This document shows, one piece after another, positions 24,709 to 36,854 of a stretch of DNA of 64,000 bases. The stretch is taken from assembly GCF_008831285.2 (NCBI RefSeq), contig NC_045144.1, positions 4,084,268 to 4,148,267 on the forward strand. The letters run 5' to 3'. How positions within the stretch are numbered: the stretch's first letter is position 1; each line of letters opens with the position of its first letter. This DNA is from Nymphaea colorata. Lineage: Eukaryota; Streptophyta; Magnoliopsida; Nymphaeales; Nymphaeaceae. The notes beneath the pieces are model-generated. The model had not been told where the DNA came from and did not search any database. It worked only from the letters and a program-made list of their open reading frames with translations. The position numbers and the translations under genes were made by a program.

Positions 24709-26300
24709 TAAAATATAACGGTGGAATTTAATATGACAACAACATCGGAAATTGTTGTCATCGGTAAGCCCATATCGACCATTTTCCTAAAAGGAAAAAG
24801 TTGTCATAACCTACAAAACATAATTCCGTCTTCACAATTCCAATGAAAGTAGGATTAGGAAAAACAAGGCCCTTAATGCGCTTTCTTGCCGATTCTGGGT
24901 CTTTCCCAAGCTAAGACTCTATACAAGATCATGAGGACTAGGCATCTTTAACTTTGTCCGTTTTGTTGCATTTTTTTCAGAACGCGAATGAACCACTTTA
25001 CAGAATGAGAAAGAAAGGAGGTGAGAGTCCAAACACCGATGGTTGTCCTTCCGTTTCGGGTGGTTCTAGTGAGAGTTTAAAACTTCTCCCATCCTCGGTA
25101 CTCGTCATCTTCCCAAAGAAATTTAATAATTAATTTACTGTCCCATAGATCTTATATTTGTTTTACATAAAAGAAGGAAGATGGTGCAAGATGAGAAAAC
25201 TGAGATGTCATATACAAACAAGAGATAGATTTGGTAGACATTACATTACAGTAGTGAAACATTCATGTCGAGGAGGAGGAGGCGTACGTCGGTTTGAACA
25301 ACTCCAGAAAAAAAAATTCATCTGTTCATACCTTTTGAAATTAAACTTGGATGGTAGTTTTTGAAATTGTTCAAGAGCAAGAACAGCAAGATTGACAAGC
25401 ACTTTTAACATAAAAAAGGCAAAGCAAAATGTCCCAAGGACTGTATACTTTATTAGCTCGTTAGGTGCTACTGCTCTTATGCCATACAATGAAGATTGAA
25501 GGCACACTCCACCAAGCGGGGGAGAGAGAGAGAGCCCAGGATCTACATGACTGTTCGTATCTGAAAAAGAAAATGATATAATGGAAAAGAGTGTGGACGA
25601 GAAAATTTCCATGGTCGGTCAGGAGGGTTTAGCTTTGACGACAAATAAGGACCTGATGTTTTTGTTGCTTTTTTATAATTATTTCTATTATTTGAAGGGA
25701 AAAAATCTGCTAAGTGGTCCTACTAAAATAGGCCCCATGCATAAAATTGTTATTATGATGCTTTTATAGGGGAATTTTCTGTTTTCAGGTTTTTTTCCTT
25801 ATAATTTCAAGAAGAGGCAGTGATTTGTAATAACGGTTTATTTTTTGCGACAATTGTGAAATAACAACTGTTACCAAATAAAAGCTACAAATTAAAGATT
25901 TAGTAAAAGATTATTATTTATTTATAAACACTTGCTGGATTCGTGCTTGAGTTGACACACTGCTCCTTGCTTTTATGCTAAATCCACTAGGCACAGTTGT
26001 TGTTGTTACTTCAACCGTGGTTGATTATGGTCAGGCACTTAGCAATAAGATCTCACAGAGTTTTTGATACTCTGAAGGTTAGCAAGAAAAGGATTGATTT
26101 TAAGGACTAATTTAGGATAGTCAACTAAATGTTGGATGAATCCAGAAAGGAGCATGTTGGAGGAGGTACCGCTTCAGGGTGGTGGGGATGACTCCAGTTG
26201 GCTGACGTGAGCCGCCGGCCCTCTCTCTCGACTCGGTTCAAGTTCGCACGGTACCGCCCTGGACCAGAAATCCCGCTGCCACCTTCTAAAAAAATCCATC
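24709..26300. other. Intergenic DNA upstream of CLPX
   Basis: No gene recognised. The final part (26200-26570) turns GC-richer, then CT-rich, as expected for the CLPX promoter and leader. Confidence 0.55.
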
Positions 26301-26396
26301 CCCACAAATCTCTCTCTCTCTCTCTCCCTCCCTCTGTTCTGCATCACTGTCATCATCGCCGCCTTCTTCTTCTCCTCCTTTTTCTTTGGGTCTCCA

Positions 26397-26404
26397 TTTA
26401 TAAT
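26397..26404 (+). promoter_or_regulatory. Possible TATA element of CLPX
   Basis: TTTATAAT lies 170 bases upstream of the CLPX ATG, after a CT-rich stretch. It is a plausible TATA box, inferred from position only. Confidence 0.3.
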
Positions 26405-26573
26405 CCGTCAAGCCTATCTGTTTGTGTCCTCACTCACTTGCTCTCTCTCCCTGATTCGATTGATCGCGGTTCACACAGAATCGTAGTAATTAATTAACTA
26501 TAATAAACAAAGGAAGACGAAGAAGAAGGAGAATTGGGGGAAGAATCGACATCTCCTTGTATCGGGGCTTACC

Positions 26574-29500
26574 ATGTCTGGTTTCCTTCGATGGCGAAGG
26601 CTGAGAGATACCGCCAAGTCTACCCAATTGTTCTCTGATGTCCTGTACGCCAGACCGAGGCCGAACCAGCCGCTCTCCTCTTCCCCTGAATTGCCTCATC
26701 ACTGCCTCCTCTTCTGCTACTCGCAGAGGTGTTGCATCTCCACCAGGTTGAACTACCTCCATATCGGGGCTTACCGGCGGAAGGAGGTACCACTGCTAGG
26801 GTGTCAGGAGAGGAATAAGTGGGACGGGAGTAGCAGGACGAGGGCCGAGGCGAGCTGCCCACGATGCTCCAAGCAAATGGACATCCTCTTCCACGGCCGC
26901 GATCGGGCGTTCCAGGCCGTTAACCTCTGCCCCAATTGTAAGACCGCCTACTATTTCCGCCCTTTCAAGTTGGGATCCTTGCAGGGGAACTTCGTTGAGG
27001 TAGGCAGGGCAGGAGGAGAGGATCTCGACAAGAGACAGAACGATCAAGGCGAGACCTTTCCCGACCTCATATGCACGGGAAGGGAGGACGTTCTGGTAGA
27101 GGATAAGATAGATGACGAGTGCCCGATCAAGCTGAGGCTTTCTTTCTGGGAGTCGTTTAGATCCCATGGCGGAGATCCGCCGGAGAATTGGCAGCCCCCA
27201 GGCAACGGCCTCGCCGTCCAGAAGCCTCCGGGGCCGCCTTTTCCTCCCGGTCTCAACGTGGTGCGCGCGTCTGGAACCGGTGGTGGGGGAGCCGGCGCTT
27301 CCGGTGGATCATTTGGGTCCAAGGATGGGTGGGGCGGATCGAATTTGGGGAAAAATCTGCCCACCCCCAAGGAGATCTGTAAGGGACTCGACAAGTTTGT
27401 GGTTGGCCAGGAGCGTGCCAAGAAGGTGCAGTTTTTATGCGGTTCCTTGCTTTTGTACTGTACCTCCCTCTTCTAAAGATGCTGCTCAATTTCGATCTAG
27501 TAATGAACGTTTTCCTGTTCTGTTTGCCTCTAGAATGCTATTGCTAACCCTGATTACCCCTTCAGTTTACATCTGCCCCACAAGCATCGGCAATCGAAAA
27601 GCTTTTACTGCAACATTTCTGATGCTGGTTTAAATAATAGTTCTTATATCTTCAGGTTGTGCACTTTTTGTGCTTTGGCATTTCGTTCTTAGCTTTGGCC
27701 ATCTTTGCGTGGGCACATTTTGTATTGGTGTAAATTCTTGTAGAAAGCATGATAGCACTAGAAGAAAAATAGTAAATGTGATACCCCTCTTCTCTGTCTA
27801 CAGGTTCTTTCAGTCGCTGTCTATAACCACTATAAGAGGATATACCATTCATCGCTGCAAAAGAGGTTGGTCAAACTATAGGACACATAATTTGCACGGT
27901 TAACGTTACTGAAATGGTTGACCAATTTGTATTCATTCGTTAGTTAAAGCTCATATTAATTTCTCTGTGTTTGTTGGTGGAGATGTGAGACATTAACATT
28001 TTGAGGGTGACAAATATCATCGGAATGGTTCCTGTCGTAATCCTCTTACTTAAACCTGTTCTTTTCAGTTCTAGCGCAGGGGCAGATTCTGCAAACCCTG
28101 ATGCTGAACCTGACGATGCTGATTCGGTGGAGCTTGAGAAAAGCAATGTTCTTTTGATGGGTCCGACTGGTTCAGGTACTACGGATTCTTTTAGTGCAAA
28201 AATGGCTATATTCTTTTTCTCCTACCAGTAAGGCCGTAAGGGACAGTCCGTGCTACATTTATTTCTATTCTTTATATGTATATATATATATATATATATG
28301 CATACTGCCAGTTATCTCGTCTCACATGCCATTGTATGACTTGTAAGGACAGGGAAGACATTGCTGGCAAAAACATTAGCCCGATTTGTAAATGTGCCCT
28401 TTGTTATTGCTGATGCAACAACATTAACACAGGCAAGTCCTTTAACTGATTGAGGTACTTTTGGACACACCATTGTTCCATTCTAATTGCCTTGGGGGAA
28501 AACTATGTAAAATATTTAAATGTGGAGGCAAAATAAGATAACAAAGTCTTTTTTTCATGTCTATGTGTTTCAATTGCTTCATGCAGGTATTATTGATATT
28601 ACAATCCGTAGACTGCTTTTTTCGTTTGAAGACCATTTTCTTTGTTTTCATGATGTATTATGAGTACTGAAGTGGATGCACCCCTTATGTCTGAACCAAC
28701 TCTTTGACTTTCCATCATCGATTGTATGCTCAAATATATGACTTGTTCTCTGAAACCATTTTCTTATTAAATCCCTTTTATTCCTATTTGTTCCTTTCTT
28801 CCATGGAACTCTTAACGAACAGGTGTTGAATTGGTGGAATTTGTAGACCTACCAATGTGTGCTGTACCATCCTGAATGGTCAAGCTGTGGATTGGTTGGC
28901 AATAAAAGGAATTAAAAAAAGTGTTAATGCTTTGTTTTCCTCTCTCAAGTTATTTGATTCATATGGACGACGTTCTGTTAACCATGTCAAATTTCATATG
29001 CTACCTTTTATATAATATCTCTATTTTCCTCAGTCTACATCTAATTTGATAAGCTATTTTTTATTTATATATTTACATGTAACAGCTTAATCCTGTAATA
29101 GTTCATATTGCATGTCCTTTTACCAGCATATGAAATTTTCAGTTGTGCAGCTTTACTATCTCATTTCCCTTGCTATGTCGTTTTGTTTTCTAAGGAAGTG
29201 TTTCAATTGCCACCTCAATTTTATTTTCTTAATAAAACCACATTCAGAATATTTAGTTCTTTCTTATCCCCATTTTGCTACCTGGTAGAAAAATGTATTT
29301 ACATCTTCAACGTGGAATTGGTTTATGCTATGCCAGCATAATACATCGATAGAGTGGATAGAGGTTTAACTGAATGCATGGAACGATCGCTGGTTCCCAA
29401 GGAAATAGATACATAAGATTCTTCTGGTCTCGCTTTTCTGTTTTTAGTATGTTAGCATCCTAATCAGAAGTTGGTCACGAGTTGCTCAGGACCCTTAAAG

Positions 29501-32500
29501 GACTAACTGAGACTGGTCGGTCTGATTCGGTCCAAGTCAATTGACTATATAAATAACATATATTTATATGAAAATAAATAAATATAAAATATGTACATAT
29601 ACAGTGCACACACACACACACCGTGGCTGCACATATATATTTATGCTTCAAGGATTAGTTGGCTAATCGATGGTTAGGCTGACTGACAACTAATCACTAG
29701 TTTAAAACAGAGGTTAGCCAATAACTGACTCAACTGGCTAGTTGGACTAGTCAGCTGTAGGGATTTTGACACCTATGCCTCAAAAGTCTTGGACTATTCT
29801 GGGACTTGAATTCACCCACTGATAGTCTCCCAGTTTTATACAATACAAAAAGAATCAAGTGCTCTGCTTGGGGGAACTATTTATCAGTCTCTCTATTTCT
29901 AATAATTTGACTAGTGAATAATTCATTTCACTAGTCATATCCTGAAAAGTTCTTGTTAGATTGACTTTTTTAGCCTATTTGCTGTTACTAGAATTGATTG
30001 TATCTGAAACTTTTTTTTTCGCTTAATTGGATTTGAGTCTCTGACATGCAATAACCTTTACCTGCAGGCAGGATATGTCGGAGAGGATGTAGAATCAATA
30101 CTGTATAAGTTGCTTACGGTATAGTTCATGAACATTGTCAATTTCTCCCTAGCTAAAAGTTAAACCATCATCTTGTTCCTTCTTTCCATTCTAATTGTTA
30201 TTACCTCCTTTCTATTTCCTAAATGATATTAGGCTGCTGAGTTCAATGTTGAGGCAGCTCAGCAAGGCATGGTCTACATTGATGAAGTTGATAAGATAAC
30301 TAAGAAGGTACTGTTTGGCATCATTTGATTCATCAAATTAATTGTTGCATTAAATATTCTTCAGCAACTATGTATGTATCTCCTTGATATTTTTTTTTTC
30401 AATATGTGCGTAGGCCGAAAGCTTGAACATCAGCAGAGATGTTTCTGGTGAAGGTGTTCAACAGGCATTACTTAAAATGCTGGAGGGAACTGTAAGCACT
30501 TGCTGACCGTCTGGTCTCCCATTAGATGTTTTGGTAACTCATGCCATGTCTGTAATATTGTTGATACAATTGTCATCAACATATTTGTGGTGTGCATATG
30601 AATGTGCTTGTATACATGTGATGTGGGGCTATTATATGGTTAACCGTCACATTTTCTGAGCTTCCATTGGAAATGAGACTCACCAGCCCCTCCTTTCGTC
30701 GCATTGATTGGGTCAACCATTTTGTGCTTTTAGATACATTTTCTTCATTGCATAAACATGCTGCAATACTCCAAATAAAAAATAGCTAAATCCTGACAAA
30801 GAAGACTGAAGATAATGTACGAGCTCCCTCACTACCAATTCATAACCTCTTCTTGTTTTTTGAGCAAGCCTATCCTACATGCTTCTGAAATTTCTTATGT
30901 CTGTAAAAGTTAATCCCTCAAGATTACTGCTTGATGTTCATGCCTCTTTTTCTCTTAAGTTGCTGTGTACTATTTTTTTAGAGCTCTTTGGATCCAGGAC
31001 TTTGAGAGGCATTCTGCACAGGTATCCTTTGACTTCTGCAGTAACTGAATAAGATGTTTGTTCATCCTCTTCATGGAAGCTAGCCATTTGTTTTGTTTTG
31101 AGTAAGCAGTTGTTTCCAAAAATGCATTTTAAACTTATTGCTAGGTATGTGGAAAAAAAAAAAACTTCATTCTAATTGTCTAGTGTCTTTTATTTATCAA
31201 TATTGGTACTTCAATTCTCAGAATAGCTACCGAACCTCAAGAATAGTCAAACCAGCTCATGATTTTGTGGGTCAACTAAAAAAAGAGATGGGCTGTGTCA
31301 CACGGGTAGTGCCGGAAAATGCACCAGTCCGTCGGATGTAGCTGTCGGAGGTCTGCACGGTGCCGGAAAATGCACCAGTCCGTCGTTGCTGCAACTCGAC
31401 GCAAACAAAGAGACGCCGGTATGCTCCGCCGGTGAGTTTGAGGTTGGAAAACCTCGTCGGAAATCGGAATTGCCTGGATTTAGCGTTCCCCTAAATCTGA
31501 AAACTCTAAACCCTAAAAGCTCGTTGACACTCTCTTTATCGAAATGTTTTTAACTTCTAAGTTTTATGTTTTATTCATTTTTTACCCAAATTGCCATTTA
31601 AATTTTTTCAAAATTACATTTGATGCCACCGCCCGAAATCAAAAACTTCTTTAAAAAAGATGCGAAAAAACGCGCTTTTTTGGCTTTTTCGTTTTTTGAA
31701 AAAAACACGTATGGACAATTTTGGACTCGGTCAAAGTTGACCGAGTCTGAAAAAAAATGACCCCGGGTACGTTGACCGTACCTGGTGCTGTCAACACCGC
31801 ACACCCGCACCGGTACCGGTGTCGTACCGGTACCGTGCGGGTACTCATCCTTAAGAGGAGTACCCGTGTTACATAGGAGATGGGCAAGACTCATGGATCA
31901 TTGATGGTTACATTCTGAGAATGAAAAGCAGCAGGTATTTTTTATGTGGTAATACTAACTGATCAGGCACAAATCAAGATAACAACAATATGTCAACCAG
32001 AACATCAGATGACCTTGATACATTACCCTCCCCATTATCGCAATTATTGCCAATGTTTTCAAAATATCACGATAGTATCACTAAAGCAGAATGAAAAGAA
32101 AAAGCAGCAAAATGTCACACTATTTGAGAATATCACTGAAATGGATATCTTGCGATAATATCCTGATATTTTTTTTTGCAAAAAAAAAAAAAAAAATGCG
32201 TTCTGAACATTTTTTTAATTTTATTTGTCATTTTAAAACCTTTTTGAGTTTTTATAAATGTTTTGTAAGAAAATCAGAAGAAAGCACTTAGTGTCGTAAT
32301 TTTTTCTGTTATTCTACGAGAGGAAACTCCTACTGAGAAGACATGAGAACAACTGTGGACATGCTTTCAACATTCAGAATTTTCATCGGATCTAATAAAG
32401 GAGGATTACTTTGCCTTAAGAACTGTAAAGTTTAAACTGTGACTCCATTTGGAAGCTTAAGCTCACATGCTTGAGGCAGGATTGATAATTATGTCTACTC

Positions 32501-34055
32501 AGTGCTACTTTAGTGATCTCACTCTAAGCTTTGTCCATGCTACCCTCACATCATGAGAGATGGCTTCCTTACTTTAGCCACAAGGGATGTGTTAAGTTAT
32601 GAAAAGTAGTTAGGCATAGTGGAAAGTATTAGTTCATCTCGTTTTAGGGGTTGCTCATAATGTTGTGGTTACGGATGGGAGTTGGTTAACCTTTACTCTG
32701 GGTGTACCCATTGTTCAGGGTTTGATATCAATCCCATTCAGTTGTGCATATAAGCTATTCGAATGGTTTGTCTATCTCTTGAAGTTCCTCCCTGTGAGAT
32801 CCGAACAAAGCAATTGCCAGCATGTGAAAATACGAGATCTTACCAATTATCAAAAAAAGTAAAATCAGGGAGATATGTTCAGTTCTAGAACATTACAAGT
32901 TTCATTACTAATTGTTTAATATCTTCTATATGCATATCATTCAATTCTGGACAAAGATGATAATAATAAATTTTGGCATCCACCAAGAGAAGAATGCTTA
33001 GTGGGTCAAGTCACAACTTAAGTTGTGAAGGTCGCGGATGATGTTATGCCAACTGATCAATTATACTGCTTTCTTCCATTTGGATTTGCCTGTTCTTCCA
33101 TGTGCTGTAATTGTGATGTCTTGTGTTAAATCATTTTTATGTATTTGTCTGGCAAATATATTGCTGTATAGTGTATTGTGTGGTTTTTAGTTTACCTTAT
33201 TAAGAGGGAAAGAGGAACACCTTAATAAAGACTGTGGGCGCCTGATAATGTCATTGCAACTTCTTGTAAGCAAATATGTGCGACCATCTCCAATTCCATC
33301 CTTTAAGCGATGAAGTAGGTTGTCATTATTGGCTGCGCTAGCCTATTGTGGCGTGTAGTTTTGTGAAACCTCCTCTTAGCCATTTGAATAGGATTGATGG
33401 TGTTTCTGTCTTTATGATGTTCTTAAGTAAAAAATTTGTGAGGTTGAAACTGGAAAATACGTGAGCATGATAAATGCAGTTCATAAATCCATATCCTCAA
33501 GTTTTCCATCTATTTTCAGGTTGTTAATGTTCCGGAGAAAGGGGCTCGGAAACATCCCCGTGGTGACAACATTCAGGTATCCCTTTATCAAGTACTCTTA
33601 GCATAAGGAGAAAGGAGTGGCTCTTATAAATAGTTCAACACACATACACGTCTGAGTTTTATATTGTAATATTATCTAGCAGCCAATGATCTATTGGTCT
33701 TCCGTTTGATCTGGTCTTATGTTGTTCCAATCATCCATTATTCTTCTTGTAACGTTGGTGCATGTTATTGGTTTGGCATCTTTATGCTGCAGTGTATCTT
33801 TTGGTAGGAGAGATGGGCATGGCATAATCTACACTGCATATTTGTGTGCCCACTGCCCATTGTCCAAGTGGATTTTCACTGTTGTGGCATGAAAATTAAG
33901 TTCAAGTGCAGCTTGACTATTAGCAAAGAGAAATTCTGAAAAATGCATTGAAGGCCCATGAATGGAAAAAGTAAACTTCCTTATTCTTTTATAGAGTGCA
34001 ACTAGGCATAAATTCCTCAATATCTAAAATGAGTGAGGAAAACATGTCGCAAATG

Positions 34056-34147
<92 letters not shown>

Positions 34148-34793
34148 AGACACAATCATAATCAATTCTAAGGCAAACATGGCATAGTTATGACGCTATA
34201 GTGATTAGAAGCAAATAAGAAATTTAGCTGTAATGCTGCAATCAATTAATCAAACAAGATAAACCACAAGCATTTAGTGTGTCATTATGACGACCATCAA
34301 GCACTAGACTGGCTGCAGCCAGGTCTGACATTGACCATGCTGCATTCAGGTTTTCACCCAAGTATCTTTTTGCTTTTGTTTGTGTTTTTTGGAAGAAAGG
34401 GTGGGTGGGGGTGTGTGATTGGAGAGAGAGAGAGAGAGAGCTGATCCTGATACCTTTTCTTCGTCTTTGCAAAAATTTTTAATGCCAACAAAGAAAGAGT
34501 AGGTCAGTATTTGACCAAGTCTGGTTTATTCATGGAAAAACCCTATGCAGATTCAATTGTTTCTTAATTTAACTGGCTTGCAATCAACCTGTATCCTTTG
34601 TACACATTTGTTGGATACTGTTTTTTGGCGCACCTGCACCCTAGTTGCATTACTCAGTGCAGCGATCTATATGGCAATTCTATGTAACATAGTCATTAAT
34701 CATTATAAAATTGGTTGAGTGACTATAAAATTGGTTATCATTATAAAATTGGTTGAGTTGGGTATCGCTACCGCTTCTTTCAGCTACAAAATG

Positions 34794-34875
<82 letters not shown>

Positions 34876-36854
34876 ACACACACACACACACACACACGTA
34901 CAGAATTTTTACCCATTTATTTTCCTTTTACAGATAGACACAAAGGACATTCTCTTCATATGTGGTGGTGCTTTTGTTGATTTGGAGAAAACCATTTCAG
35001 AAAGGTGAGTATGTCGCGTGTTGGTTCATTTTGATGCAGTATATATGTTTCTGTCAACTTTAAATTGCACTTCCTCAGGCGTCAAGATTCTTCCATTGGC
35101 TTTGGAGCGCCAGTACGTGCAAACATGAGGACTGGTGGGCACACAAATGCTGCAGTGACTTCATCCTTATTAGAATCAGTATGAAAAATTGTTTGATTTA
35201 AAAGCTGTAGTAATAACTATGGCTTCCTTTCTGGTTTGATCTGAACTTCTGAAGTCACCCTGAAGAATGTAGCTGCTATGTTCAGGTTGAAAGTGGTGAT
35301 CTTATTGCATATGGTCTAATACCGGAATTTGTTGGGCGGTTCCCAATTCTTGTCAGCTTGTCAGCTCTGAATGAGGACCAGCTTGTTCAGGTAAACTGAA
35401 ATGACTTGTGTTTGTTTATTCTTTCTTATTTAGTATTTTTAAACCTCAAAATCTGTTGTTGTCAGTTAAACCAAGTTATTGATTTAGCTATTTGAAGTTT
35501 ATTTGTAAGATGTTTCCTCTCAATTCCCTTTACCTTAAAAAAGGTTTATCATTTTCTAATCATGCAAAAAACTTTTTTGCACTATCTTATTATGATGCAC
35601 ACACATCACCCTAAGTATTTTCATAGATTGCTCATCACTGATTTGTCATTTATGCTTGGAAATTTTGATGGTGCCATATGATTAAGTCTTTTGCAAACTG
35701 AAATACATTTTGTGTATTCTCCTCGTTGGCTGATTCCTGGTGGTTTTGTAGTATTACACTTTCTCCTTAGCTAAAACTTTGTTCGGATGAGCATGACTGA
35801 GCAGATTGGCGTTTCCTTTGTTTATTCTAAAGTGCCTTTGGACCTTAGCGTTGTCGTACTGTTTCATCTAGTCTGTAATACTGAGTCAAGCTAGTAGTCT
35901 TAATCTCTTCTGCAGTGCTTAATGAACCGTAGCTTTGTCGTAGTGTTTCAGTTAATTTGTAATGCTAATTCAAGCTAATGCTCTTAACCTCTTTTTTAGG
36001 TTCTTACTGAGCCAAAGAGTGCTCTTGGGAAACAATACAAGAAAATGTTTACCATGAATGATGTAAGTGTTTATATTTGACTGAACTTCTGATTAAATGC
36101 TCTGAAATGGTTGACAGTTTAATGTTGAACTTTGTGGACATCACTACTTTTCATAATCATGTTGTTAAGGAAGTGATAATTTATGTTGCATTAATTTTCA
36201 GGTTAAGCTACATTTCACAGATGAGGCCCTTAGGCTTATCGCAAAAAAAGCATTGGCCAAAAATACTGGTGCTCGAGGTTTGCGATCTATATTGGAGAGC
36301 CTTTTGACAGAAGCTATGTATGAGGTAGGGATGATTGTATTGATTGGTTTCTGTTTTGTGAGCACAGGTTCCTTATCTTGCATTTAGAACAATGAGGAAA
36401 AAGTTTGGTCTAGAACCGTGTTTCTAGTTCAGTTCATAGAGTGGGCAGTTCCTAAGGCCTTGGTTTATTTCCTCAGATCCCAGATGTCAAAACAGGAAAT
36501 GATAGAGTTGATGCTGTGGTAGTTGATGAGGAGGCTGTTGGATCAGTGGATTCTCCTGGATGTGGTGCTAAAATTCTGCGTGGGGATGGAGCATTGGAAC
36601 GTTACCTGTCCCAGCGGAAACAGAAAGAAAAGGACCCTGTGGTATGAGTCACCTTTCTTTATGTGTTACTCTGAACAGCAATGATGCCCGTGAATTCACT
36701 TTACATGCAGAGATCTGTTCAAGTTACTTCTGCTAAATCTGGAATACCTTTCATTTGATGCGCTATAATTGTGATTTTGCAGGCTCCAGCCGAGGCAACG
36801 GAGGGTGAAGGAGAAATTGAAACAGAGCACTCTACTCGAGTGATGAGCATGTAA
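26574..36854 (+). CDS. CLPX: ATP-dependent Clp protease ATP-binding subunit ClpX, mitochondrial type, 15 exons
   Basis: Exons: 26574-27425, 27804-27865, 28069-28175, 28353-28432, 30068-30118, 30233-30307, 30414-30491, 33520-33576, 34934-35004, 35079-35178, 35286-35390, 36000-36062, 36202-36324, 36477-36641, 36783-36854. They join in frame to 686 codons plus TAA. The N-terminus is Arg-rich and fits a mitochondrial presequence. A zinc site follows (CPRC ... CPNC, about residues 94-125), then a Gly-rich linker. The AAA+ core has Walker A GPTGSGKT, the GYVG pore loop, Walker B VYIDEVDK, the RKH-type loop (GARKHPRG), the ClpP-docking IGF loop (SSIGFGAPV), the arginine-finger region (PEFVGRFP) and sensor 2 (GARGLRS). 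ClpX unfolds substrates for the ClpP peptidase in the mitochondrial matrix. Intron 4 begins with GC rather than GT. Introns 4 and 7 are 1.6 and 3.0 kb long. Confidence 0.95.
31293..31876. mobile_element. hAT-type MITE in CLPX intron 7, family member 2
   Basis: This 584-bp element is flanked by the perfect 8-bp duplication GAGATGGG (31285-31292 and 31877-31884). The inverted ends are CTGTGTCACACGGGTA on the left and, reverse-complemented, CTATGTAACACGGGTA on the right. These match the ends of the RUS6-intron element at 2807-3233. Near the left end a phrase beginning GTGCCGGAAAATGCACCAGT is repeated. The right end is rich in ACCGGTACCGGT. It encodes nothing. Confidence 0.85.
34062..34144. repeat. 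Compound (TA)n(TG)n microsatellite in CLPX intron 8
   Basis: About 35 bases of TA followed by about 48 bases of TG with no interruption. Confidence 0.95.
34795..34898. repeat. Compound (TC)n(AC)n microsatellite in CLPX intron 8
   Basis: CT repeats give way to CA repeats about 35 bases before the acceptor of CLPX exon 9. The pyrimidine-rich run may serve as part of, or compete with, the polypyrimidine tract. Confidence 0.9.
35837..35999 (+). repeat. Duplicated splice-acceptor region in CLPX intron 11
   Basis: Two diverged copies of about 80 bases lie head to tail (about 35837-35915 and 35916-35999). Each ends in a pyrimidine run plus AG: CTCTTCTGCAG in the first copy and CTCTTTTTTAG in the second. 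The second is the acceptor that keeps the ClpX frame. The first is a decoy: joining there would add 84 bases containing an in-frame TAA. Confidence 0.7.

Noticed and set aside
25241-25612. 123-codon minus-strand frame with a hydrophobic segment
   Set aside because: No family resemblance, no splice partners and no neighbouring exons. A random frame in AT-rich intergenic DNA is more likely.
29460-29790. Possible MITE in CLPX intron 4 (CTAGT/GACTAG words and a (CA)n run)
   Set aside because: I could find neither matching ends nor a target duplication. It may be an old element but cannot be bounded.
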